A stretch of DNA of 50,850 nt, taken from the NCBI GenBank assembly GCA_945889445.1, contig CAMDBX010000020.1, positions 1-50,850 on the forward strand. The letters run 5' to 3'. This DNA comes from Rhizobium sp. Q54 (GTDB lineage Bacteria > Pseudomonadota > Alphaproteobacteria > Rhizobiales > Aestuariivirgaceae). Both the position numbers and the translations under genes were made by a program. Shown piece after piece: positions 25,694 to 34,058 of this stretch (the stretch's first letter is position 1; each line of letters begins with the position of its first letter). The notes below the pieces were generated by a model, which ran no database searches, was not told where the DNA came from, and was given only the letters and a program-made list of their open reading frames with translations.

Positions 25694-26479
25694 GTGAACG
25701 TCGAATTCACATCTATCAAGCAGTCAGCGGAGGTCGGTCCCTCCGCTGCCATTGCCATTTCGGGTCTGACCAAATCCTTCACACCGGGCATGCCGGTATT
25801 CTCGGACATCACGCTCGACATCGAACCGGGCAGCATCGTTGCCCTCATCGGAGCGAATGGCGCGGGGAAGTCGACGCTTCTGCGCTGCATTCCGCGCCTG
25901 ATCGAGCCCGACATGGGCAAGATACGTGTTCTGGGTTCCAATGTTCTGGGGCCAAGCCGGGAGTTACGTGGTGTGCGCACACGCATCGGCTTCGTCTTCC
26001 AGAAGCACAACCTCGTTGGCAGACTGTCCGCGCTGACGAATGTGGTTCATGGCGCACAGGCAAGGGGTTTCGGCGCCAAGGCATGGCTGCAGTCCCTTGC
26101 GCCTCAGTCCATCCGCAAGGAAGCGCTTCATTGCCTCGGGCGCGTAGGTCTCGCAGCCATGGCCGCCCAGCGGGCCGACCAGCTTTCGGGTGGTCAATCG
26201 CAACGTGTGGCAATCGCACGCGCTCTCATGCAGCACCCCGAGATCGTGCTGGCCGATGAACCGGCCGCGAGCCTCGATCCGCAGGCAGGCGACGAGGTCA
26301 TGCAGCTCTTTGCAGCACTGATGCGGCAGGAGGCCAAGACGGTCGTCTTCACCTCGCACAATCTTTCCCACTCTCTGTTGTTTGCCGATCGGGTAATCGC
26401 CCTGGGCGGCGGCAAGATCGTGCTCGATTCCCCATCAGCCCGCCTCAGGGAAAGCGAACTCCGGGACCTCTATGTCTGA
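25694..26479 (+). CDS. Second PhnC-type ATP-binding protein
   Basis: The 261-residue ATPase has Walker [18 protein letters not shown], a Q-loop VFQKHNLVGRLSALTNV as in PhnC, signature LSGGQSQRVAIARAL and Walker B IVLADEPAASLDP. The start is GTG at 25694, directly abutting the binding-protein stop, with no other good start. Its end overlaps the permease start by eight bases. It belongs to the phosphonate-type importer group but is distinct from the phnC gene at 19920. Together with the genes on either side it forms a second importer that has one permease gene, not two. Confidence 0.91.
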   Translation: MNVEFTSIKQSAEVGPSAAIAISGLTKSFTPGMPVFSDITLDIEPGSIVALIGANGAGKSTLLRCIPRLIEPDMGKIRVLGSNVLGPSRELRGVRTRIGFVFQKHNLVGRLSALTNVVHGAQARGFGAKAWLQSLAPQSIRKEALHCLGRVGLAAMAAQRADQLSGGQSQRVAIARALMQHPEIVLADEPAASLDPQAGDEVMQLFAALMRQEAKTVVFTSHNLSHSLLFADRVIALGGGKIVLDSPSARLRESELRDLYV

Positions 26480-27260
26480 GATTGCCCTTCCATCGCGGGT
26501 CTCACGGGTTTCGCCGCTCACATTCGCGCTGAGCCTCGCTGTGATCGCCTTCGTTATTGCGAGCTTCACCACCAGTGGCATTGCCCCCGACAAGCTGTCA
26601 CGCGGCATTCCGGCGCTGGGCCGCCTGGTCGGGCAGATGTTCCCGCCCTCGGTCGAGCGGCTCGAACCAGTTCTCTGGTCGCTCCTCCAGACATTTCAGA
26701 TGGCGGTTGCTGGCACCATTCTGGGGCTCATTTTCAGCCTGCCGCTCGCGATACTGGCCGCTCCAAGCCTCTCGCCGCACCCGGCGGTGGTGTGGGTGGT
26801 GCGCAGCGTGGTGGCGCTGTTCCGGACGGTCCCCGACCTCGTGTGGGCCATCGTGTTCGTGATCGCCGTTGGGCTTGGGCCCGCGGCGGGTGTGCTGGCT
26901 TTGATGGTCGACACCATCGGTTTTGCCGCTCGCTTCTTCGCCGAGGCCATGGAGGAGACGGAGAAAGGTCCGCGCGAAGCACTCACCGCCATGGGCGCGC
27001 GCCGCAGCGGCATCATCTTCGCCTCGGTCATCCCCCAGGCTCTGCCTTCAATGATCAACACGTCGCTGTTTTCGCTGGAGAAGGCCACACGCGGGTCCGT
27101 GGTGCTGGGCCTGGTGGGCGCCGGCGGCATCGGCATCGAACTCAAGGTCTCACTGGAGATGTTCGACTATGATCAGGCCGCGACCATTGTCATCGCGATC
27201 TTCCTGCTCGTTCTGGCTGTCGAGCGCGCCTCCACCTGGGTTCGCAACCGGATTCTTTAA
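26472..27260 (+). CDS. Second PhnE-type permease
   Basis: The 262-residue protein has about six membrane helices and the PhnE motifs FRTVPDLVWAIVFVIAVGLGP, EALTAMGARRSGIIFA and GLVGAGGIGIEL. As the only permease of this unit it would form a homodimer. The start overlaps the ATPase gene by eight bases. Its last 111 bases lie opposite the extended 3' end of phnN on the other strand, an unusually long convergent overlap. The three genes at 24827-27260 form one operon driven from the divergent promoter shared with the phnM paralogue. Confidence 0.91.
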   Translation: MSEIALPSRVSRVSPLTFALSLAVIAFVIASFTTSGIAPDKLSRGIPALGRLVGQMFPPSVERLEPVLWSLLQTFQMAVAGTILGLIFSLPLAILAAPSLSPHPAVVWVVRSVVALFRTVPDLVWAIVFVIAVGLGPAAGVLALMVDTIGFAARFFAEAMEETEKGPREALTAMGARRSGIIFASVIPQALPSMINTSLFSLEKATRGSVVLGLVGAGGIGIELKVSLEMFDYDQAATIVIAIFLLVLAVERASTWVRNRIL

Positions 27261-27800
27261 AACCTCGCAGAAACGGGCAACGGCACGCTCAAGCGGCCCG
27301 TCATTGGTGATCCGAACCACGCGCACGCCGGCGGGGTAATCCGGCACCTTGCGCTGCACACGCTCGCGCGCCTGCTCAGGCGTTTCCCGACCACGCGCCA
27401 CGATGCGCGCCACGAGAACATCTTCAGGGGCGGAAATCTCCGCGACGGTGACATTGGCAAAGCGTTCGAAGGCATCGCCCACCGAGGCGCGTGAGCAGTT
27501 CACCACCACCGTGGCGCCGGACTCGAGATGGCTCTCGATGAAGCGGCCGATGCCATAAGAGTTGCCATGGGCACGCCACCACAGAGCGAATGCTCCATCC
27601 GCCACCGCGAGCGCGAATTCCATCTCCGTCATGGAAACATGGTCCTCGGCATCGGGATTGCTGAGGCGCGTCACGAAGCGGCGCGGGAAGACCACGTTGC
27701 CATCGCCTTTGAGGATGTGCCTCGCACCCGTCATCACGGCATCCTTGCCGGCCCCGCTGGGGCCAACGACCAGAACGAGCCGACCTGTTGCAGCATTCAT
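27150..27800 (-). CDS. phnN: Ribose 1,5-bisphosphate phosphokinase PhnN, extended C terminus
   Basis: PhnN phosphorylates ribose 1,5-bisphosphate to PRPP, closing the C-P lyase pathway. Walker A is VVGPSGAGKDAVM (residues 11-23), and guanylate-kinase-like segments follow (FVTRLSNPDAEDH, HGNSYGI). The protein is 216 residues long, where relatives have about 185; homology appears to end near RFCEVL at residue 181. The last 35 or so residues are hydrophilic (ALDSQNEQEDRDDNGRG) and are encoded opposite the 3' end of the permease gene, so they look like read-through after loss of the original stop. The start overlaps the phnM stop by one base. The PRPP-forming core seems intact. Confidence 0.9.
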   Translation of the reverse strand: MNAATGRLVLVVGPSGAGKDAVMTGARHILKGDGNVVFPRRFVTRLSNPDAEDHVSMTEMEFALAVADGAFALWWRAHGNSYGIGRFIESHLESGATVVVNCSRASVGDAFERFANVTVAEISAPEDVLVARIVARGRETPEQARERVQRKVPDYPAGVRVVRITNDGPLERAVARFCEVLKNPVANPGGGALDSQNEQEDRDDNGRGLIIVEHLQ

Positions 27801-28939
27801 CACATCACCCGCACGCCTTCCCGCCATACGCGGCGCACGGCAGGGATACCATCCCGAACACAGACTTGGACCAGGTCGGCTCGCCGGTGCGGCTCGATGG
27901 CGCCACGATCATCGAGCCCGGCGGCACGTGCCGGATTGAGGGTGATGGTGCGCATCGCCGCTGGAAGCGTCATGCCCGGCACGGTGTCGGCAAGGCGGAA
28001 GGCGGCCGGCAGAAGGCTGGATGGCACATAGTCAGAGGACAACACGTCGAGATGGCCGCTGGCCGCCACCTCCACCGCCGAGATGTTGCCAGAGTGAGAC
28101 TTGCCGCGCACGACGTTGGGCGCGCCCATCAGCACGGCAAGGCCATTTCGGTGCGCGGCCTGCGCGGCCTCCCGCGTCGTCGGGAACTCGGCGATCGCCA
28201 CACCATCGGCAATGGCCTCCTCCACATGCGCCACGGTCGCATCGTCATGGCTCGCAAGTCGCACGCCAAGCCTCGCTGCCATGTCGAGGATTGCCCGCTT
28301 GTTGATGCCGGCATGCTTGGCCTGCATCTGCTGACGGACGGCGATATAGTCATCCATCTGCTCAGGCAGGATGAGCTTCTTGCCGATGTAGTACTCGCGA
28401 AACTTGTCGATCGACACGAACTGCCGGGCACCCGGCGTATGGTCCATGATGGAGATGAGATGAAGTGGCCCGGCCTGGGCCGTTATCTCCGCCGATTCCG
28501 CTGTATCTGCGCAGGGAAGTTCGCAGCGGAGATGGATGAAGTGCTGGGCCCGCAGGCGCCCGCTGTTCTGGGCCTGAAATATCGCCGCGCACAGCGACAT
28601 GGCCTCGCGAGCCGAGCGATCAACCGGCTCGAAGCTTCCCGCCCGCAGCGCATCGAAGACGGTTGTGATGCCGGCCGCGGCGATCTGCGCATCATGCGCC
28701 ATGACCGCCGGGATGGCCGGCCAGGCTACGCCGGGGCGCGGCATGTAGTGGCTCTCAAGATGATCGGTATGAAGCTCGACGAGGCCTGGAACCAGATAGT
28801 CACCGTCAATGTCCTCGGCAGGTGCCGCAACATTTCCGGCGATCACTTCGAAGACCTTGCCGTCGCGAACGATCACTGTCCCCTCAAGGATCTCGTCAGG
28901 AAGCACGACGCGGGCATTGGTGAAGAGGGTCTCGGTCAT
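27800..28939 (-). CDS. phnM: Ribose 1-methylphosphonate 5-triphosphate diphosphatase PhnM
   Basis: The 379-residue amidohydrolase removes diphosphate from ribose 1-phosphonate 5-triphosphate before C-P cleavage. The canonical metal-site motif is complete: PGLVELHTDHLESHYMPRPG, then HLRCELPCADT, SIMDHTPGARQF, LASHDDATVAH and LSSDYVPSSLL. It is close in layout to E. coli PhnM, unlike the diverged copy at 23577. The start overlaps the DUF1045 stop by four bases, and the stop overlaps the phnN start, so it is in the middle of the coupled operon. Confidence 0.95.
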   Translation of the reverse strand: MTETLFTNARVVLPDEILEGTVIVRDGKVFEVIAGNVAAPAEDIDGDYLVPGLVELHTDHLESHYMPRPGVAWPAIPAVMAHDAQIAAAGITTVFDALRAGSFEPVDRSAREAMSLCAAIFQAQNSGRLRAQHFIHLRCELPCADTAESAEITAQAGPLHLISIMDHTPGARQFVSIDKFREYYIGKKLILPEQMDDYIAVRQQMQAKHAGINKRAILDMAARLGVRLASHDDATVAHVEEAIADGVAIAEFPTTREAAQAAHRNGLAVLMGAPNVVRGKSHSGNISAVEVAASGHLDVLSSDYVPSSLLPAAFRLADTVPGMTLPAAMRTITLNPARAAGLDDRGAIEPHRRADLVQVCVRDGIPAVRRVWREGVRVM

Positions 28940-29631
28940 GCGGCAACCTCGGCGACTGAATGGGGAAAGGGAAAGTGTCGTGTTGCCAGGAAGGGCGCGC
29001 CCGGAGCCGGCTCCTCGAACAACGCAAGCCCGTCGATGAGCACGGGAGTGTCCAGCACGGGCGCAAAATGCTCCACCGCCGCGGCTTCGAACCGGTCTGC
29101 GTCCGTCGGAGGAAGACGCTCGGTCAGCGTCATGTGGAAGCGAAAGTCCTCGAAGACATAGGGGTAGCCCCAGTCCACCAGATGCCGCTCCTGACGCTCG
29201 CTGAGACCTGCCGACCTGCGGCGTGCCAGTTCGGAGGCAGAGGGCCGGCAGCGGAAGCCGTCGAGTTCACGCACCGCTCGGTCAGCGATGCGATGCAGTG
29301 GCGCACAGGGCTCGCGCGGCACCAACGCGAGAAAACGATCAAGCAGCGACACTTTGAGCGACACCCGAAAACACTGTTCTTTCGCGACAAGTGCGGCCAC
29401 CGCCCGCAACAAGGCCTCTGGGCGCACGGTGTCGCGCAGCGCGAAGGGAGGCTTCATCGTGGCATGGAAGCCATAGCGGCGCGGATCACCGGTCACCGCG
29501 GAAAGGCCCGCGACCCCAGGCTGTTCAAGCGCCTCGCCGGTGAAGGCATCGCGGCCGAGCCAGCGCGAGCCCAGCGCATGAAGGGCCGTGCCGCACGGCG
29601 GCGCGAAATAGATGGCGTAACGCATCGACAT
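28936..29631 (-). CDS. DUF1045 protein, probable 2H phosphoesterase
   Basis: The 231-residue protein belongs to DUF1045, a family found in C-P lyase operons. It has two HxT motifs, His56-Ala-Thr58 in YGFHATMKPPF and His166-Met-Thr168 in FRFHMTLTERL, the catalytic signature of 2H phosphoesterases, which open cyclic phosphodiesters. No phnP is visible in the operon; PhnP opens the 5-phosphoribosyl 1,2-cyclic phosphate made by C-P lyase. DUF1045 is a sensible stand-in, but that is inference. The ATG at 29631 gives MSMRYAIYF; the ATG six bases later gives the usual family start MRYAIYF and is equally possible. It overlaps phnM by four bases. Confidence 0.88.
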   Translation of the reverse strand: MSMRYAIYFAPPCGTALHALGSRWLGRDAFTGEALEQPGVAGLSAVTGDPRRYGFHATMKPPFALRDTVRPEALLRAVAALVAKEQCFRVSLKVSLLDRFLALVPREPCAPLHRIADRAVRELDGFRCRPSASELARRRSAGLSERQERHLVDWGYPYVFEDFRFHMTLTERLPPTDADRFEAAAVEHFAPVLDTPVLIDGLALFEEPAPGAPFLATRHFPFPHSVAEVAA

Positions 29632-29632
29632 C

Positions 29633-30313
29633 TCAGTCCAGCCTGATGCTGCGCGAGCAGGCGCGCCGGCGCTCGTTCTCGTCATGGAACACGGCAAGAA
29701 TGGCGCTGCCCTGCCCCTGAGCCTCGGCAATCAGTTCGAGCACGCGATTTCGGTTCTCGGTGTCAAGCGATGCGGTGGGCTCATCGAGCAGCAGGATCGG
29801 GAAGTGGGCTGCAAAGCCACGCGCGATGTTCACCCGCTGCTGCTCGCCACCCGAGAAGGTCATGGGCGACAGATGCCAGAGGCGCTTCGGGATGTTGAGC
29901 CTTTCAAGCAGCATGCGAGCTCGCGCCAGCGCCTGCTCCTCTGCAATGCCGCGGTCCATCATCGGCTCCGCCACCACCATCTCGGCCGGAACCCGGGGGA
30001 TGACTCGCAGGAATTGCGTGACATAACCAATCACGTCGCGCCGCAATTCGATCACGTCGCGCGGCGCCGCCGTCACCACATCTGTCCAGTCAGTGCCGGA
30101 CAACACGCGGATCGCACCGGCATTGGCGCGGTAGGTGCCATAGACGAGCTTCAACAGAGAACTCTTGCCGCGGCCCGACGGCCCGGTGACAGCCACGGCT
30201 TCACCTGCCCCGACTTCGGCGTTGAGGCTCTCGAATACCGGGATGCGCGCACCAGCCTGCTGATGCAGCAGGAACGACTTGGTGAGGTTTTCGATCTTCA
30301 GCACCGCGCTCAT
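29633..30313 (-). CDS. phnL: C-P lyase complex protein PhnL
   Basis: The 226-residue ABC-type ATPase-like protein is PhnL, which together with PhnG, PhnH, PhnI and PhnM is needed to form ribose 1-phosphonate triphosphate. Walker A is GPSGRGKSSLLKLVYG, the signature is FSGGEQQRVNIARGF, and Walker B is ILLLDEPTASLD. The segment VIGYVTQFLRVIPRVPA is characteristic of PhnL. It has no membrane partner and is not a transporter ATPase. The ATG at 30313 follows the phnK stop by two bases; an overlapping GTG at 30319 is an alternative. Confidence 0.95.
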   Translation of the reverse strand: MSAVLKIENLTKSFLLHQQAGARIPVFESLNAEVGAGEAVAVTGPSGRGKSSLLKLVYGTYRANAGAIRVLSGTDWTDVVTAAPRDVIELRRDVIGYVTQFLRVIPRVPAEMVVAEPMMDRGIAEEQALARARMLLERLNIPKRLWHLSPMTFSGGEQQRVNIARGFAAHFPILLLDEPTASLDTENRNRVLELIAEAQGQGSAILAVFHDENERRRACSRSIRLD

Positions 30314-30315
30314 GG

Positions 30316-31086
30316 TCACACCTGCAGCACGGAGGAAACGAGAAGCTGGGTATAGGGCGCCTGCGGATCCTCGAGGATCTGGTCCGTCAGCCCCTGTTCG
30401 ATGACCTGCCCCTGTTGCATGACCATCATTCGCGACGAGAGAAGCCGCGCCACGGCAAGGTCATGCGTCACCACGATGGCCGCAAGGTCGAGCCGTTTGA
30501 CGAGACCGCGGATAAGGTCGAGCAGCCGTGCCTGCACCGAAACATCGAGGCCGCCGGTTGGTTCATCCATGAACACGAGGCGCGGCGAGGTCACGAGATT
30601 GCGCGCGATCTGAAGGCGCTGGCGCATCCCGCCGGAGTAGGACCACGGGCTGTCGTCAATCCGGTCCTCGGGAATCTCGACGCGCTTCAGCCAGTCGGTT
30701 GCCGTGGCGCGGATGTGGCCATAGTGCCGCTCGCCCACGGCCATCATGCGCTCGCCGACATTGGCGCCGGCGGAGACACCCATGCGCAGGCCATCACGCG
30801 CATCCTGATGCACAAAGCCCCAGTCGGTGCGCATCAGCAACCGCCGCTCAGCCTCGCTCATCTCGTCGAGGGCCACGTTGCGACCATCTCTCATGGTGTA
30901 GCGAACCTTGCCGGAACTGGCCGGCAGGTGGCCGGACAGGCAGCGCAACAGGGTCGTCTTGCCGGAGCCCGATTCACCCACGATGGCCAGCACTTCACCT
31001 GGCCACAGTTCGAAAGACACGTCCCGGCAGCCGGCACGCGTGCCATAGAACTTGCTGACATTCTCGGCGGACAGCAGAACGCTCAT
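30316..31086 (-). CDS. phnK: C-P lyase complex protein PhnK
   Basis: The 256-residue ABC-like protein is PhnK, which binds the PhnGHIJ core and is needed for C-P bond cleavage in vivo. Walker A is GESGSGKTTLLRCLSG, the signature is YSGGMRQRLQIARNL, Walker B is LVFMDEPTGGLD, and the switch histidine is in VVTHDLAVARLL. The family insert FVHQDARDGLRMGVSAG is present. The start at 31086 overlaps the phnJ stop by four bases; a longer frame upstream is not needed. Confidence 0.95.
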   Translation of the reverse strand: MSVLLSAENVSKFYGTRAGCRDVSFELWPGEVLAIVGESGSGKTTLLRCLSGHLPASSGKVRYTMRDGRNVALDEMSEAERRLLMRTDWGFVHQDARDGLRMGVSAGANVGERMMAVGERHYGHIRATATDWLKRVEIPEDRIDDSPWSYSGGMRQRLQIARNLVTSPRLVFMDEPTGGLDVSVQARLLDLIRGLVKRLDLAAIVVTHDLAVARLLSSRMMVMQQGQVIEQGLTDQILEDPQAPYTQLLVSSVLQV

Positions 31087-31919
31087 CGGTCTCCCCGCTT
31101 TCCAGCGCAGAAGTCGGTGTCGGAGCACACGAACATGCGCGTGCCCTGGTCATCCATCACGATTTCGTCGAGGAAGCTGTCACGCGATCCGCACAGCGCA
31201 CAGGGCTCGTCCCAGGACTGTACCTCGAAGGGGTGGTCCTCGAAGTCGAGGCTCTTTACTTTCGTATAGGGCGGCACCGCATAGATGCGCTTCTCGCGAC
31301 CGGCACCGAACAGCTGCAGCGCCGGGCAATCATCGAGCTTGGGGTTGTCGAATTTCGGGATCGGCGAGGGATCGAAGACATAGCGGTCCGCCACCTTGGC
31401 CGGATAGGCATAGGTCGTGGCGATCTCGCCATATTGCGCGATGTCCTCATAGAGCTTCACGTGCATCACGCCATATTCTTCCAGCGCATGCATGGTGCGG
31501 GTCTCGGTCTCGCGTGGCTCAAGGAAACGCAAGGGCTCCGGGATCGGCACCTGGAAGACGAGGATCTGGTCCTCGGTCAACCGCGCTTCGGGTATGCGAT
31601 GGCGGGTCTGGATGACGCTCGCCTCTTCCGTCCGCTCCGTTGTCGCCACGCCCGCCGTCTTGACGAAAAACTTGCGGATGGAGACGGCATTGGTGGTGTC
31701 GTCCGCGCCCTGGTCGATCACCTTGAGCGTATCCTCGGGCGTCAGCACTGCGGCCGTCACCTGCACGCCGCCCGTGCCCCAGCCATAGGGCATTGGCATC
31801 TCGCGGCTGGCGAAGGGCACCTGATAGCCGGGAACGGCAATGGCCTTGAGGATGGCCCGGCGGATCATCCGCTTGGTCTGCTCGTTGAGGTAGGCGAAGT
31901 TGTAGGCGGGCGCGTTCAT
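31083..31919 (-). CDS. phnJ: Carbon-phosphorus lyase PhnJ
   Basis: The 278-residue PhnJ is the radical SAM enzyme that breaks the C-P bond of ribose 1-phosphonate 5-phosphate, giving a hydrocarbon (methane from methylphosphonate) and 5-phosphoribosyl 1,2-cyclic phosphate. The iron-sulfur and thiyl cysteines are all present at 240, 243, 265 and 271 (CALC, then VCSDTDFC), equivalent to E. coli 241, 244, 266 and 272. The PhnJ core segment GYQVPFASREMPMPYGWGTG (20 residues) is also conserved. The start overlaps the phnI stop by four bases. Confidence 0.97.
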   Translation of the reverse strand: MNAPAYNFAYLNEQTKRMIRRAILKAIAVPGYQVPFASREMPMPYGWGTGGVQVTAAVLTPEDTLKVIDQGADDTTNAVSIRKFFVKTAGVATTERTEEASVIQTRHRIPEARLTEDQILVFQVPIPEPLRFLEPRETETRTMHALEEYGVMHVKLYEDIAQYGEIATTYAYPAKVADRYVFDPSPIPKFDNPKLDDCPALQLFGAGREKRIYAVPPYTKVKSLDFEDHPFEVQSWDEPCALCGSRDSFLDEIVMDDQGTRMFVCSDTDFCAGKRGDR

Positions 31920-33007
31920 TCCGCCGCCTCCAGCCTGTCCTTCGCGCCGTCAATCTCGGCGCGCATGCGGCGCAGCAGAACCAGTTCCGACTGGAAGTCG
32001 ACATAATGCGGTAGCTTGAGGTGCTCGACGAAGCCCGTCGCCTGCACATTGTCGGAATGCGACAGCACGAACTCCTCGTCCTGGGCCGGCGCCACACGCT
32101 CCTCGCCCAGTTCACCGGCGCGCAGCGACCGGTCAACCAGCGCCATGGACATCACCTTGCGCTCGCACTGGCCGAAGCCCAGCCCATAGCCGCGCGTGAA
32201 TTGCGGCTTTACCGTCGCCGAGCCCTTGAACTGGTTGATCATCTCGCATTCGGTGACGGTAATCTCGCCGATGACGACCGGAAAACCCAACTCCTCCGGC
32301 GTGAAGCTCACCTCCACAGTGCCAAGCCTGATCTCGCCCGCAAACGGATGGGTGCGGCCATAGCCACGCTGTGTGGAGTAGGCGAGCGCCAACAGGAAGC
32401 CCTCGTCGCCGCGTGCCAGGTTCTGCAGGCGCAGGTCACGCCCGGCGGGAAAGTTCAGCGGGTCCTGCGTCAGGTCGCCCGGTTCACCAGCCTCTGCCGA
32501 CGGTTGTTCCATCAGTCCTTCATTGCCCAGCAGTTCCAGCACGCGGGGCATGTCACTGCGCAATGCGCTGGGTGCGCGCGCCGCTTCGGCAGGTTCCACA
32601 TCCCCGGCCAGCGAGAAGTCCAGCAAGCGATGGGTGTAGTCGAATGTGGGGCCCAGGATCTGCCCGCCCGGAATGTCCTTGAAGGCGGCAGAGACGCGGC
32701 GCTTCACGCGCATCGACTGGGTATCGAGCGGCTCGGCATAACCAAAGCGGGCAAGCGTCGTGCGCGTGGCGCGGATCAGGAAGATCGCCTCGATCAGGTC
32801 GCCCCGCGCCTGCTTGATGGCCAGTGAGGCCAGCTCGCGGTCATAGAGCGAGCCTTCGTTCATCACCCGGTCGACGGCCAGCGTCAGCTGCTCGGCGATC
32901 TGGTCCAGCGTGATGGACGGCACGCTGCGGTCGCCGCGGCGCTCTTCGTCGAGCAACCGGTGCGCGGCATCGATGGCCTGCTCGCCACCTTTCACGGCCA
33001 CATACAT
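31916..33007 (-). CDS. phnI: C-P lyase complex protein PhnI
   Basis: The 363-residue PhnI is the nucleosidase subunit of the C-P lyase core; with PhnG, PhnH and PhnL it swaps the base of ATP for a phosphonate. The N terminus MYVAVKGGEQAI and segments FGYAEPLDTQSMRVKRRVSA, LALAYSTQRGYGRTHPF and SDNVQATGFVEHLKLPHYVD are typical. It is somewhat shorter inside the family range. The start codon overlaps the phnH stop by one base. Confidence 0.96.
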   Translation of the reverse strand: MYVAVKGGEQAIDAAHRLLDEERRGDRSVPSITLDQIAEQLTLAVDRVMNEGSLYDRELASLAIKQARGDLIEAIFLIRATRTTLARFGYAEPLDTQSMRVKRRVSAAFKDIPGGQILGPTFDYTHRLLDFSLAGDVEPAEAARAPSALRSDMPRVLELLGNEGLMEQPSAEAGEPGDLTQDPLNFPAGRDLRLQNLARGDEGFLLALAYSTQRGYGRTHPFAGEIRLGTVEVSFTPEELGFPVVIGEITVTECEMINQFKGSATVKPQFTRGYGLGFGQCERKVMSMALVDRSLRAGELGEERVAPAQDEEFVLSHSDNVQATGFVEHLKLPHYVDFQSELVLLRRMRAEIDGAKDRLEAAE

Positions 33008-33597
33008 CAGGCGGGCTCCAGCATGCGGATTTCGGTCGACCGCGGCAGGGCCGCCACCCGTCCAGGGGCGGCAAAGATCACATCTATGCCCACGGGAAAA
33101 TCAGCATGGTTGTTGGCCATCGCCGCCCAGAAGGACGCGCTCAACCCAGTCACACCGAATGGCTCGCTGCCCCGGATGCCGGGGCCGGAAAGGGCCACGG
33201 CACCGGGCATGAAGCCTTCAACCTGAATGATCAGTGTCGCCGACCGGTCAGGATACTCATGCGTACCCTGCATCAGCACGTCGGGCGCGGGCAGCGTCGG
33301 GCCTGCCTCGGCAAATAGGAATTGCGCCTTGTCCGGCTCCGCCATGATCGGCGCTCCGGCATGGAAGCGCAGATAGTGCGTCACTTTGTCATTACGCAGC
33401 TCGGGCGCCAGCCAGATCGGAGTCTGGAAGTCACACAGCGTGAGGGCAATGGCGGCGGTGCTCGCAAGCAAAGGCTCCGGTGCCTCGATGTCAGCACCCA
33501 GTTCAAGCACGCGGCCCGGCCTCGCCATGGCCTGCATGATCGCCCGGAAGGCATGGGCGGACTGCACCGCCACGTCGGAAAAGCCGCGTTCAGTCAT
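33007..33597 (-). CDS. phnH: C-P lyase complex protein PhnH
   Basis: The 196-residue PhnH is a core subunit of C-P lyase related in fold to PLP-dependent transferases but lacking their catalytic residues. Segments visible are FRAIMQAMARPGRVLEL, LTLCDFQTPIWLAPEL, LMQGTHEYPDRSATLIIQV and LSGPGIRGSEPFGVTGL, all conserved in the family. I placed the start at 33597 (MTERGF); it overlaps phnG by eight bases. A longer frame upstream is the phnG coding region in another frame. Confidence 0.95.
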   Translation of the reverse strand: MTERGFSDVAVQSAHAFRAIMQAMARPGRVLELGADIEAPEPLLASTAAIALTLCDFQTPIWLAPELRNDKVTHYLRFHAGAPIMAEPDKAQFLFAEAGPTLPAPDVLMQGTHEYPDRSATLIIQVEGFMPGAVALSGPGIRGSEPFGVTGLSASFWAAMANNHADFPVGIDVIFAAPGRVAALPRSTEIRMLEPA

Positions 33598-34051
33598 CGC
33601 CACGCACCATGGTGAAGAAGTCGACCTTGGTGGCAGCTGCCTTGGTGGACGTCTCCACATGCGCGGCCTGCAGCTTCGCCTCCAGTGGTGCGATCACCTT
33701 CTCGGAAATCACCATGCTGGTGTCACGTCCTTGCAGCAACGCGTCACAAATGGCTGCGAGACGCGCATGCGCACCATTGCGACCCATCACATAGGAATGA
33801 CCCTCCGTACCGTCACCAAGGCGCACGGCGCAGCGCGTTACCGTTGCCTCACCGAGGTTGAAGGCAGCACCGGTTGCCCCCATCCGGCCGCGCAGCATGA
33901 CGAGGCCGGTCTCGGGCGCCCGCAGCACGTCATGTGGCGTGGCAGCGACATCCCTGGCACAGGACTCAAGATCGTTCCACGCGGACAGTGACAGAACGCG
34001 CATCCACGCCGCGCGCTGGTTCCCGGCGGATGTCGGAGATTGTGATGGCAT
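33590..34051 (-). CDS. phnG: C-P lyase complex protein PhnG
   Basis: The 153-residue PhnG is the small core subunit. It is recognised by RAAWMRVLSLSAWNDLESC near the N terminus, VLRAPETGLVMLRGRMGATGAAFNLGEATVTRC in the middle (here cited in shortened form as APETGLVMLRGRMG and FNLGEATVTRCAV), and GHSYVMGRNGAHARLAAICD. The start at 34051 lies seven bases after the stop of the hexapeptide transferase gene, so the operon probably begins with that gene rather than here. No separate Pho box of good quality precedes phnG. Confidence 0.94.
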   Translation of the reverse strand: MPSQSPTSAGNQRAAWMRVLSLSAWNDLESCARDVAATPHDVLRAPETGLVMLRGRMGATGAAFNLGEATVTRCAVRLGDGTEGHSYVMGRNGAHARLAAICDALLQGRDTSMVISEKVIAPLEAKLQAAHVETSTKAAATKVDFFTMVRGDD

Positions 34052-34058
34052 GGATCCA

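Noticed and set aside
27788-29161. Plus-strand frame of 457 codons opposite phnM and DUF1045
   Set aside because: The minus strand encodes complete, motif-bearing phn proteins, so this is a shadow.
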